Under the pieces are notes generated by a model. It worked only from the letters and a program-made list of their open reading frames with translations. It was not told where the DNA came from and did no database searches. Position numbers and translations under genes: made by a program. A DNA stretch of 64,000 nt, from assembly GCA_016342345.1 (NCBI GenBank), contig JAEINO010000003.1, forward strand, positions 62,001-126,000, written 5' to 3'. This DNA comes from Pseudodesulfovibrio sp. GTDB lineage: Bacteria; Desulfobacterota; Desulfovibrionia; Desulfovibrionales; Desulfovibrionaceae. Shown piece after piece: positions 17,242 to 24,992 of this stretch. Each line of letters opens with the position of its first letter. The first letter of the stretch is position 1.

Positions 17242-17451
17242 TTACGCCTTCTTCAAAAAGCAGGTCTTCAAAACCACCACCGACTTACCGACCTTGCATT
17301 CCACGGCATCCGGCTTTGAAGTCAGACGAATATTCTTGACCGCCGTACCCCGTTTCAAGGTCTTGGACATACCCTTGATCTTCAAATCCTTGATGACCGT
17401 GACATCATCGCCGTCATTCAACTCAGTGCCGTTGCTATCCTTAACATCCAT
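17242..17451 (-). CDS. Short YjdM/PhnA C-terminal domain protein
   Basis: A 69-residue cytoplasmic protein matching the C-terminal domain of the YjdM (formerly PhnA) family: DSNGTELNDGDDVTVIKDLK, then KGMSKTLKRGTAVKNIRL and a closing KTCFLKK. The N-terminal zinc ribbon of full-length members is absent; stand-alone versions of this domain occur in many bacteria. Despite the old name, no phosphonate role is established. An SD-like GGAGAAGC precedes the ATG. It lies just upstream of proA on its other side, and 60 bp separates its start from the proA stop. Confidence 0.85.
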   Translation of the reverse strand: MDVKDSNGTELNDGDDVTVIKDLKIKGMSKTLKRGTAVKNIRLTSKPDAVECKVGKSVVVLKTCFLKKA

Positions 17452-17512
17452 TATGCTTCTCCATAATCAATTAAATATACATCAAATACTCAACCGCTAA
17501 ATCTCACCCCGA

Positions 17513-18772
17513 TCATTCCCTGATCTGCCCTTCACCCATCAGGACAAACTTCGCACTCGTCAACTCCTTGATCCCCATGGGACCATACGCATGAAGCTTG
17601 GACGTGGAAATTCCGATCTCGGCACCAAGCCCGAGCTGCCCGCCATCATTGAACCGGGTGCTGGCATTGGCAACCACCAGTGAGGCATCGACCTCGCGAA
17701 TAAACCGCATGCAATGCCTGTATTCTTCGCTCAGAATCGATTCTGTATGGTTGGAACCATGCTCGGCGATATGATCCACGGCTTCATCCATGTCATCCAC
17801 GACCTTCACGGCCAGAATCAAATCAAGAAATTCATATCCCCAATCCTGCGGCTTGGCTGCTTCTGCGTATTCACCCAACAAGGGCAACGATTCGGGGCAC
17901 GCCTTGAACGTAACACCCTTGGGACCGAGTGCCTGGGCGACCTTTGGCAGCAGCACCCCGGCAACGTCCTTGTGGACAAGCAGACATTCGAGCGCATTGC
18001 ACCCGCTGGGGTATTGCATCTTGGAATTCTCGATAATGGGAACGCCCTTGGTTATGTCGCAGGATGCATCGGCAAATATATGGCAGACGCCCTTGTAATG
18101 TTTGAGAACCGGCATGGTGGCCTGTTCGGTAACGGCACGAATGAGGCCTTCGCCGCCACGCGGGATGACCACATCAATATAATCGGCCAGCTTGAGCATT
18201 TCGGTCACAGCCTCGCGGTCCGCAGTGGGCGGAACCTGAACAGCAGCAACGGGCAGACCGGCCTTTTCCAATGCCTTGTGCATCAGGTCAGCAAGACAGG
18301 CGTTGGAATGAAAAGCCTCTGAACCGCCGCGCAGAATAACGGCATTACCAGCCTTGAGACAGAGAATGCCAGCATCCACAGTGGCGTTGGGCCGGGATTC
18401 GTAAATCATGGCGACAACTCCGAGTGGAACACGCATTCGACCGACCAGCATGCCATTTGGCCGCTTGGTCATGGATTCGATTTCACCGACAGGATCAGCC
18501 ATGGCCGCGACCTCGCGGCAGCCCTGAATCATGGAATTCAGCACCTTTTCGCTGATGGTCAGTCGCTGAACGCGAGCCTTGTCCAACCCTCGTTCGGCAG
18601 CAGCAGCCAGGTCCTTGCCGTTGGCAATACCAATGGCCTCGCTTTCCGACTCCAACAAATCCGCCAGAATCAGCAGAGCGTCCTGCTTGGCTTTGCCGGA
18701 TGCCTTTGCCAGCCCTCGAGCCGCAACCTTGGCACGCTTGCCCATTTCCACCATTTGTTCACGAATATCCAT
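17513..18772 (-). CDS. proA: Gamma-glutamyl phosphate reductase
   Basis: Second enzyme of proline biosynthesis: reduces gamma-glutamyl phosphate to glutamate semialdehyde with NADPH. The 419-residue protein has the aldehyde-dehydrogenase fold, with RVPLGVVAMIYESRPNATVD, LKAGNAVILRGGSEAFHSN (in part) and the catalytic-cysteine region MQYPSGCNALECLLVH. The C-terminal GLGAEIGISTSKLHAYGPMG is the ProA family hallmark. The start at 18772 has AAGGAGCAGAC upstream. No proB is adjacent. Confidence 0.96.
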   Translation of the reverse strand: MDIREQMVEMGKRAKVAARGLAKASGKAKQDALLILADLLESESEAIGIANGKDLAAAAERGLDKARVQRLTISEKVLNSMIQGCREVAAMADPVGEIESMTKRPNGMLVGRMRVPLGVVAMIYESRPNATVDAGILCLKAGNAVILRGGSEAFHSNACLADLMHKALEKAGLPVAAVQVPPTADREAVTEMLKLADYIDVVIPRGGEGLIRAVTEQATMPVLKHYKGVCHIFADASCDITKGVPIIENSKMQYPSGCNALECLLVHKDVAGVLLPKVAQALGPKGVTFKACPESLPLLGEYAEAAKPQDWGYEFLDLILAVKVVDDMDEAVDHIAEHGSNHTESILSEEYRHCMRFIREVDASLVVANASTRFNDGGQLGLGAEIGISTSKLHAYGPMGIKELTSAKFVLMGEGQIRE

Positions 18773-18999
18773 GTCTGCTCCTTGAAACTGTCGAAAATTC
18801 GCCAGACCGAACAATATTCATGCCTGACCGGTTCATTTGCTAACCTTGAGCACAGGGAAAAGTCAAACCGCACACGGTTTTTCCCCGCACACAACAGAGC
18901 CAGAATTCCATCAATTTGATCTTTTTGTAAATTCAGAACGCGGTTCTTGAACAAAATAGTTGATTTTGTCCACTTTGCCTCTGCTTTTCAAAATAGGAT

Positions 19000-19028
19000 T
19001 TGACCTTTTTTACAATTTTGCTTATCAA
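19000..19028 (+). promoter_or_regulatory. Candidate sigma-70 promoter for the TPR-iorAB genes
   Basis: TTGACC, a 17-nt spacer and TATCAA. The predicted transcript starts near 19035, immediately before the hairpin at 19036-19066. The remainder of the 332-bp divergent region between proA and the TPR gene shows no other clear feature. Confidence 0.45.
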
Positions 19029-19035
19029 GCGCATT

Positions 19036-19078
19036 GCGTTGGAGAGCCTCATTTCTCCGACAACGCACCCCTTTTTTT
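19036..19078 (+). terminator. Terminator-like hairpin in the 5' leader
   Basis: GCGTTG-GGAGA pairs with TCTCC-GA-CAACGC, followed by ACCCC and seven T residues. This has the shape of an intrinsic terminator but lies in the leader, ending 26 nt before the start codon of the TPR gene, and just after a predicted transcription start. It could be an attenuator, a 5'-protective stem, or a terminator for upstream antisense transcription. Confidence 0.5.
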
Positions 19079-19104
19079 CACCTTCATGGAGGAACTCGAA
19101 ACCA

Positions 19105-19758
19105 ATGGCTGAAAACAATACCCCCCAACAGGCTGTCCTTGAAGAAGTAGAGGCACAAGCTCCGCAGAGCATGCACCCCATTCTCGAAGCCGCTTTCAAA
19201 TACCAAAAGCAGCTCATCATCACAGTCGTAGCCATTATCACCGCAGCCGCTATTTATGCGGGTATCAACGCCTACAATACAAAAGCGGAAGTCACGGCTC
19301 AGGCCAATCTCGGCACCATTCTCATCGAGGCCACCGGCCAGGAAAAGATCAAGAGACTGGAAGAACTGCTTGGCATGGTTCCGTCTTCAGTCACCCCCGC
19401 AGTGCAGCTTGAGCTTGCCCAATCGTGCATGACCCTTGGCGAATACGACAAGGCCGCCGACTACTGGAACCAGCTTGTGGGCAACACTGACAATGACATG
19501 CAGATTGTCGCACGTCTGGGCAAGGCCAAAAGCCTCTTGCTCGGCGGAAAGACAACGGAAGCCTTCACGGAACTCAAAGATCTTGCAGGCATTGCCCCGG
19601 AATCATTCATTATCCCGGTCTATCGTCAACTGGCACTGACCGCAGAACTCACAGGCAATACAGACGAAGCACTGAATGCATATCGCACGCTCAGCGAAAA
19701 ACAGATCAGTGACAAGCCTTTCATCGATTACAAAATATCTCAACTGGAAGCCAAGTAA
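19105..19758 (+). CDS. YfgM-like membrane-anchored TPR protein
   Basis: A 217-residue protein with a cytoplasmic N-terminus, one membrane segment (about residues 37-57) and a periplasmic tetratricopeptide region (for example AQSCMTLGEYDKAADYWNQL and NTDEALNAYRTLSEKQ). This topology matches YfgM/YfgM-like proteins that act as periplasmic chaperone partners of the SecYEG translocon, but sequence identity to those was not tested. The start MAENNTPQQ is preceded by GGAGGAAC. It lies 32 bp upstream of iorA and may be cotranscribed with it. Confidence 0.8.
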   Translation: MAENNTPQQAVLEEVEAQAPQSMHPILEAAFKYQKQLIITVVAIITAAAIYAGINAYNTKAEVTAQANLGTILIEATGQEKIKRLEELLGMVPSSVTPAVQLELAQSCMTLGEYDKAADYWNQLVGNTDNDMQIVARLGKAKSLLLGGKTTEAFTELKDLAGIAPESFIIPVYRQLALTAELTGNTDEALNAYRTLSEKQISDKPFIDYKISQLEAK

Positions 19759-19790
19759 CCGCGTTTCACGCATTTATATGGAGATGTAAT

Positions 19791-21626
19791 ATGGCACATC
19801 CGCTCCTGGCCGACACACCCGGCGAAACCCACCTCCTCCTCGGCAACGAAGCTATTGTCCGGGGAGCCATTGAGGCAGGCGTGCAGGTCGTCACCTGCTA
19901 TCCCGGTACACCGTCGTCCGAAGTACCCGATACATTATTTCGAATTTCCCCTGAGGGAAAATACTACTTTGAATACTCCGTCAATGAAAAGGTCGCCCTT
20001 GAAGTTGCCGGAGGAGCCACCCTGGCCGGAGCCATGACGCTGTGCACCATGAAGCACGTAGGCGTCAACGTTGCCGCCGATCCGTTGATGACCTTGTGCT
20101 ACACCGGCACACCCGGCGGTCTTGTACTGCTGTCATCCGACGATCCGGGCTGTCATTCCAGCCAGAACGAACAGGACAACCGCTACTACGCCCGCATCGC
20201 AGGCATGCCTGTGCTGGAGCCTGCAACGGCTCAGGAAGCCAAGGACATGACCCGTGACGGTCTCACTCTGTCCAAAAAACACGGCGCACCGTTCATGCTG
20301 CGCACCACCACCCGCGTCAATCACCTTCGCGGTTCCGTGGTCTATGGGCCAGCTCCTGATCCGGGCAAAGCCGAAGGTTTCAAACGCAATCCTTCCAAAT
20401 TCGTTCCCATCCCGGCTTTTTCCCGGCCCATGCACGTGGCCCTGCTGGAACGCCTGGAAGCCCTACGTGAAGAAGCAGAAAATTCACCTTACAACACTGT
20501 TTCCGGCTCCGGCGAGTTCGGCATCGCATGCAGTGGCATCAGCCGCGCCTACGTAGCAGACGCTCTGGAAATTTCCGGTCTCAAGGACAAATGCAAGGTC
20601 CTTGAACTCGGATTCAACAACCCGCTGCCGGAAAGAATGTGCCTTGATTTCCTGAAATCCATTTCCACTCTCGTTGTCGTTGAAGAACTTGAGCCTATCC
20701 TGGAAAACGAACTGCGGGTTCTGGCCCAGAAAAACAATCTCGACATCACGATCATCGGAAAGGGCGCACTGCCTCGCAACGGCGAATTCAGCGTCACCAT
20801 GGTCGAGAACGTCATCCGCGAAATGCTCGGCGAACCTGCCAAGGCCCAGGACCTCTGTGCCGCAGCCCAACTGCCCATGCGTCCGCCGAACCTTTGTGCC
20901 GGTTGCCCGCATCGCGGAACCTATTTTGCGGCCAAGAAAGTCTTTGGCGAGGATGCCGTCTATTCGTCCGATATCGGCTGTTACACACTGGGCATTCTGC
21001 CTCCGCTCCAGGCTGCCGATTTCCTTATCTGCATGGGGTCATCGATCTCCGCAGGTGGCGGTGTTGCCAAGGCATCCGGCCAGACCGTGGTCGCCTTCAT
21101 CGGCGATTCCACTTTCTTCCATTCCGGCCTGAGCGGTGTGGCAAACGCTGTTTTCAACAGCCATGATGTCCTGCTCGTTGTACTCGACAACCGCACCACG
21201 GCAATGACAGGCCACCAGCCGAACCCCGGCGTGGACAAGACAGTCATCGGCGATAACGACCATCCCCTGAGCATCGAAAGTGCTGTCCGCGGCCTGGGTG
21301 TCACGGAAGTACGCACGGTCAACCCCTTCAACCAGAAGAAAACCGTAGCCGCTCTTGAGGAACTCAAGGCAATGACGGGAGTGCGCGTGCTCATCGCCAA
21401 GGAGCCCTGTCCGCTCTTTACCCGCCGGGTCTACAAGAAGGTCGCACCACAGGTCGCCTACGTGGCCGAATCCTGCACAGGCCGATTTGACTGTCTGGAA
21501 AAGCTGGCCTGTCCTGCCATGTACAAAGATGGCAACAAGGCTGCTGTCAATCCAATCCTGTGTAACGGCTGCATGCTCTGCTTGCAGATTTGTGGACACA
21601 TCAAAGCGAAGAAAAGGGGCAGCTAA
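19791..21626 (+). CDS. iorA: Indolepyruvate:ferredoxin oxidoreductase, alpha subunit
   Basis: Catalytic subunit (611 residues) that oxidatively decarboxylates aryl pyruvates from aromatic amino acids to aryl-CoA, reducing ferredoxin. It has the N-terminal pyrimidine-binding domain (LLGNEAIVRGAIEAGVQVVT...), the TPP-binding region (CAGCPHRGTYFA; GDSTFFHSGLSG; NRTTAMTGHQPNPG) and a C-terminal ferredoxin-like domain. The last cluster motif CNGCMLCLQIC is intact, whereas the first is irregular (CTGRFDCLEKLACP, spaced CX5CX5C). SD GGAGATG precedes the ATG. It is expressed with iorB, whose ATG follows directly after the stop codon. Confidence 0.95.
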   Translation: MAHPLLADTPGETHLLLGNEAIVRGAIEAGVQVVTCYPGTPSSEVPDTLFRISPEGKYYFEYSVNEKVALEVAGGATLAGAMTLCTMKHVGVNVAADPLMTLCYTGTPGGLVLLSSDDPGCHSSQNEQDNRYYARIAGMPVLEPATAQEAKDMTRDGLTLSKKHGAPFMLRTTTRVNHLRGSVVYGPAPDPGKAEGFKRNPSKFVPIPAFSRPMHVALLERLEALREEAENSPYNTVSGSGEFGIACSGISRAYVADALEISGLKDKCKVLELGFNNPLPERMCLDFLKSISTLVVVEELEPILENELRVLAQKNNLDITIIGKGALPRNGEFSVTMVENVIREMLGEPAKAQDLCAAAQLPMRPPNLCAGCPHRGTYFAAKKVFGEDAVYSSDIGCYTLGILPPLQAADFLICMGSSISAGGGVAKASGQTVVAFIGDSTFFHSGLSGVANAVFNSHDVLLVVLDNRTTAMTGHQPNPGVDKTVIGDNDHPLSIESAVRGLGVTEVRTVNPFNQKKTVAALEELKAMTGVRVLIAKEPCPLFTRRVYKKVAPQVAYVAESCTGRFDCLEKLACPAMYKDGNKAAVNPILCNGCMLCLQICGHIKAKKRGS

Positions 21627-22226
21627 ATGAATGATATCAAGCCCATCCGTATATTCATGACCGGTGTCGGAGGTCAGGGAACCCTGACCGCAACCACCCT
21701 GCTCGCCAAGACCGTGCTGAGCCAGGGATTGCCCGTCACATCCGGCGAGATTCATGGCATGGCCCAGCGTGGCGGCGTTGTGGAATCAACTGTGCTCATC
21801 GGATGCAAATCTCCGAAGATAGACCACGGCGAAGCCGACCTTCTCCTGGGATTCGAACCCATTGAGACGCTTCGTGCACTGCCGTATCTCAAGCCCGGCG
21901 GACTGGTGCTTTCCAGTACCGAATTCATGCCCCCCATGTCTGTTGCCATGGGCAAGCAGGAATGCCCGGACATCGAGGATATCAAAAAACAGATCGCGGC
22001 CTGCACCGACGATGCCTATTACATGGCCAACCAGACAATAGGTATCGAAGCAGGAGCCATGCAGAGCGGCAATGTTGCCATGCTCGCCGCATTGTGTGCA
22101 TCAGGCAAACTGCCCTTTGGCCCGGAAGCTCTGGAAGCAACCATCAAGGCAAATTTGCCGGAAAAACTTCAAGCCATCAACCTCAAGGCACTTGAGCTTG
22201 GTGTTGCCGCCGTGCAAAACGCATAG
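21627..22226 (+). CDS. iorB: Indolepyruvate:ferredoxin oxidoreductase, beta subunit
   Basis: The 199-residue gamma-type domain subunit of IorAB. Family features are IFMTGVGGQGTLTATTLLAK, SGEIHGMAQRGGVVESTVLIG (in part) and the NQTIGIEAG segment. Its start codon abuts the iorA stop codon. Together the two subunits let the cell ferment or assimilate aromatic amino acids with ferredoxin as the electron acceptor. Confidence 0.95.
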   Translation: MNDIKPIRIFMTGVGGQGTLTATTLLAKTVLSQGLPVTSGEIHGMAQRGGVVESTVLIGCKSPKIDHGEADLLLGFEPIETLRALPYLKPGGLVLSSTEFMPPMSVAMGKQECPDIEDIKKQIAACTDDAYYMANQTIGIEAGAMQSGNVAMLAALCASGKLPFGPEALEATIKANLPEKLQAINLKALELGVAAVQNA

Positions 22227-22251
22227 CGAACTCTTGGGAAAGCAGCTTCCG

Positions 22252-22425
22252 CAGACTGTTCATGGTATCTGAGCACAAGGCGCGATAAAAACTCAAACCC
22301 GACGTACACTTCAAGGTACCAAAAGGTTTGAGCTTTCTGAAGCACAACCAAGGCGCAGGATCACACGTTCGAGGATTTGCCCACAGTTAACTGGACGCAC
22401 CAATCGAACCTTTTTCAATAGTCTG
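22252..22425 (+). repeat. Fold-back intergenic repeat, copy B
   Basis: Occupies the 213-bp gap between iorB and the activator gene. It is bounded by CAGACT (22252-22257) and AGTCTG (22420-22425). Inside, CTCAAACC (22292-22299) pairs with GGTTTGAG (22325-22332) around GACGTACACTTCAAGGTACC. The AAGGCGCGATAAAA and GAAGCACAACC blocks correspond to those in the other copies. If transcribed, it could separate the ior mRNA from the regulator mRNA. Confidence 0.7.
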
Positions 22426-22439
22426 TATAGGAAGGAACA

Positions 22440-24032
22440 ATGGCAAACACGACACAGGACCCCTCTGATCTCAGCTATCTGGTCACACTCAAGACCATTC
22501 AGGAAACGCTGAAGCGCGATACGCCACTTGAGGAGTCACTGAACGCCCTGTTGAAAACACTGGCTCGAGACATGGAGTATGTCAGGGCGTTCATGGTCAT
22601 CATGGACCCCAAGACCGAGAATCTCAAACTCTCGCTCACATACAGCCCTGCCCAGATCGACGATGTCACGTACTCGCCCGGTCGCGGCATCATCGGACGT
22701 GTCTTCGATTCCGGCCAGTCCATCACTGTTTCACGCATGTCCGACGACCACGAGTTCCTGAACAAGGCCTTTGGCCGTAGCGAAGAAGAACTCAAAAAAC
22801 TCGGTTTCATCTGCGTGCCAGTGATCAACCGTCGTGCCGATGTCGAAGAAGTCATTGGCGCACTTTCCGTAGACGTCCCGCTCATTCCGGCCGAGGACAT
22901 GGCCGCCCACTGCCAATTTCTGGAAGTTGTCGCCGGTATCATCGCCGGTCACGTTGCCCAGTTGCAGGAAGAAATGGCCACCCATACCCACATGCTCAGT
23001 CAGGGCATGATGTCCAACGCAGCAGACTCTGCTCCTCCCAAAAACTTCGTGGCCGCCAGCAAGGCCATGCGCATTGTCCTCAGACAGATCCGCCAGGTTG
23101 CACCCAGTCGGGCCACAGCTCTGTTGCGCGGTGAATCCGGTACAGGCAAGGAACTGTTGGCAGACGCCATCCATTCCGCCAGCCCCCGGGCCAGCAAGCC
23201 TCTCATCAAACTCAACTGCGCGGCCCTGCCCTCCGAACTCATCGAGTCTGAACTTTTCGGCCACCAGAAAGGGTCATTCACCGGGGCCTTCCAGAACAAA
23301 CGAGGGTTGTTCGAGATCGCGGATCAGGGAACCCTGTTCCTTGACGAAATTGGCGAACTCTCCATGGATGCCCAAGCCAAAGTGCTTCGAGCCATACAGG
23401 AAAAGGAAATTTCGCGCGTTGGCTCCGAACAAACCATCACAGTGGATGTCCGCCTTATATGCGCCACCCATCAGCCCCTTGAAGAACTGCTCGAAAAAGG
23501 GTTGTTCCGCGAAGATCTGTATTACCGTATCAACGTTTTCCCGATCTTCATCCCGCCACTCACGGAACGGCGAGAAGACATCCTGCCATTGGCAGAACAT
23601 TTCCTGGCAGACTTTACCGCCGAATACGGAAAAGAGGTCAAACGCATATCCACACCAGCCATCGAACTGCTGGTCATGTACCACTGGCCCGGCAATGTGC
23701 GCGAACTCAAGAACTGCGTTGAACGTGCCGTACTGCTCTGCGAAGAACAGGTCATCCGCACATATCACCTCCCGCCGACACTCCAGTCCGCCGAGAGTTC
23801 CGCCACAGGAACGAACCTCTCCTTTGGTGAAGCGGTTGCCGAATTTGAACAGGAACTGCTGGTCGATTCCCTCAAAAAGACTGGTGGCAACATGTTGCAA
23901 TCAGCACGAGATCTCCGCGTCTCGTACCGAATCGTCAACTACAAGGTGAAGAAGTACAATATTGACGTAAGGAAATTCTCGCAGACCAAAAAGAAATCAC
24001 GGAAAAAACTGGAAAACCAGTTTCCCGCCTGA
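22440..24032 (+). CDS. Sigma-54-dependent transcriptional activator (NifA-type)
   Basis: A 530-residue bacterial enhancer-binding protein. Residues about 20-180 form a GAF sensor domain. The AAA+ domain (about 205-430) has Walker A GESGTGKE, a GSFTGAF loop that contacts sigma-54 (GAFTGA variant with Ser at position 2) and Walker B GTLFLDEIGELS. A Fis-type helix-turn-helix (DLRVSYRIVNYKVKKYNI) ends the protein, followed by a Lys-rich tail. No receiver domain is present, so the signal is probably a ligand or partner at the GAF domain. It lies downstream of iorAB, but no sigma-54 promoter was spotted before iorA, so its target is unknown. Confidence 0.92.
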   Translation: MANTTQDPSDLSYLVTLKTIQETLKRDTPLEESLNALLKTLARDMEYVRAFMVIMDPKTENLKLSLTYSPAQIDDVTYSPGRGIIGRVFDSGQSITVSRMSDDHEFLNKAFGRSEEELKKLGFICVPVINRRADVEEVIGALSVDVPLIPAEDMAAHCQFLEVVAGIIAGHVAQLQEEMATHTHMLSQGMMSNAADSAPPKNFVAASKAMRIVLRQIRQVAPSRATALLRGESGTGKELLADAIHSASPRASKPLIKLNCAALPSELIESELFGHQKGSFTGAFQNKRGLFEIADQGTLFLDEIGELSMDAQAKVLRAIQEKEISRVGSEQTITVDVRLICATHQPLEELLEKGLFREDLYYRINVFPIFIPPLTERREDILPLAEHFLADFTAEYGKEVKRISTPAIELLVMYHWPGNVRELKNCVERAVLLCEEQVIRTYHLPPTLQSAESSATGTNLSFGEAVAEFEQELLVDSLKKTGGNMLQSARDLRVSYRIVNYKVKKYNIDVRKFSQTKKKSRKKLENQFPA

Positions 24033-24045
24033 GACAATCAGAACC

Positions 24046-24080
24046 AGCCCCCTGCCGAATCCACGGTCGGGGGCTTTTCA
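24046..24080 (+). terminator. Intrinsic terminator after the sigma-54 activator
   Basis: AGCCCCC (24046-24052) pairs with GGGGGCT (24069-24075), followed by TTTCATT. Confidence 0.7.
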
Positions 24081-24169
24081 TTACAGACGATCTCCCAAGG
24101 ACACGCAACGGACACGGCTCGACCAGACACTTCCGGGGGAAATCGGAATATTGAAAGTCTGTTTTCCAT

Positions 24170-24203
24170 AAAAAAAGACGACCGGGTTTCCCTGGCCGTC
24201 TTG
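24170..24203 (-). terminator. Intrinsic terminator for the SLOG-like gene
   Basis: On the minus strand GACGGCCAGGG pairs with CCCGGTCGTC around a short A-rich loop and is followed by seven T residues. Confidence 0.8.
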
Positions 24204-24225
24204 AATTATCAAACAGATATCAGTC

Positions 24226-24777
24226 TTACTTGAAAGATCGGACAAACAGCTCCTCAAGAGCTTTCTTGCCATTCTCTTCCAGAAAACGGGTACCGGTTCC
24301 AGTGACATGCCTGTCGGTAATGACCGGATTCTCGACAGTGATCCACTCGCCCTTTTCCCACTTGAACCAGCCATTTTTCTTCTGGCCGAAAACATACAGG
24401 GCCTTGTTGCAAATCTTGGCAAACTCTGCGCCCCAGCCAGTGCCGCCCTTGACCGTGCCGTCTTCCTGAATGGTGCCGACAACAAAGACTTCGTGACCTG
24501 ATTCAACCTGATACATGATAGTCTGGAGAACCTTGCGCATCTTCTCCGCATTGGTGAACTTGCGGCCCAGCAATTTGGAAACGTAGGTGAGGCTGACATC
24601 TTTTCTGGCCAACTCCTCGTTGGTCAGAAACCGGACGCCACGAGTACGGGAAATCTTATGGCCTTCAAATGTGTAATTGACTTCAGCCAGTCCGTACTGT
24701 TCAGCCAAACGGCCAAATTCAGACTCGGCACCCTGGGCACCACCGCTGAAAAGAGTGTAGGATTCAAACTTGGACAT
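24226..24777 (-). CDS. SLOG/Rossmann-like protein of unknown function
   Basis: A 183-residue soluble protein. The N-terminal YTLFSGGAQGAESEFGRLAE and the central VESGHEVFVVGTIQ and GGTGWGAEFAKICNKALYVF segments have the glycine-rich layout of SLOG (Smf/DprA-LOG) nucleotide-binding folds, with a TGTGTRFLEENGKKAL motif near the end. The start MSKFESYTL at 24777 has AAGGAGA upstream. It is a single gene with its own terminator. Members of the superfamily bind or cleave nucleotides; the ligand here is unknown. Confidence 0.65.
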   Translation of the reverse strand: MSKFESYTLFSGGAQGAESEFGRLAEQYGLAEVNYTFEGHKISRTRGVRFLTNEELARKDVSLTYVSKLLGRKFTNAEKMRKVLQTIMYQVESGHEVFVVGTIQEDGTVKGGTGWGAEFAKICNKALYVFGQKKNGWFKWEKGEWITVENPVITDRHVTGTGTRFLEENGKKALEELFVRSFK

Positions 24778-24909
24778 GCATTCTCCTTGGATATGGTGTC
24801 GAAATACCGTTGCCATTTATAGAATTATTTTTGGGTACTATGCACTGGCAGGCGCACCGTAGCAATGGCATCTGCTATTTTTTTTTGGGAAAATCCACCT
24901 TTTTTTCCG

Positions 24910-24970
24910 ATTATACTGTAATGACATATTTACATTGTCAATATAAGTAAACAAATTATACAGTAATAAC
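24910..24970 (+). promoter_or_regulatory. Operator-like repeats upstream of the thiaminase-like gene
   Basis: Two 16-nt direct repeats, ATTATACTGTAATGAC (24910-24925) and ATTATACAGTAATAAC (24955-24970), differ at two positions and are 45 bp apart. Between them lies the inverted pair TGACA/TGTCA (24922-24940). TTGTCA (24935-24940), 16 nt and TATACA form a possible promoter overlapping the second repeat. The coding start is at 24993 with GGAGAAA upstream. This layout suggests control by a dimeric repressor or activator. Confidence 0.5.
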
Positions 24971-24992
24971 AGCAAGTTCAAATGGAGAAAAC

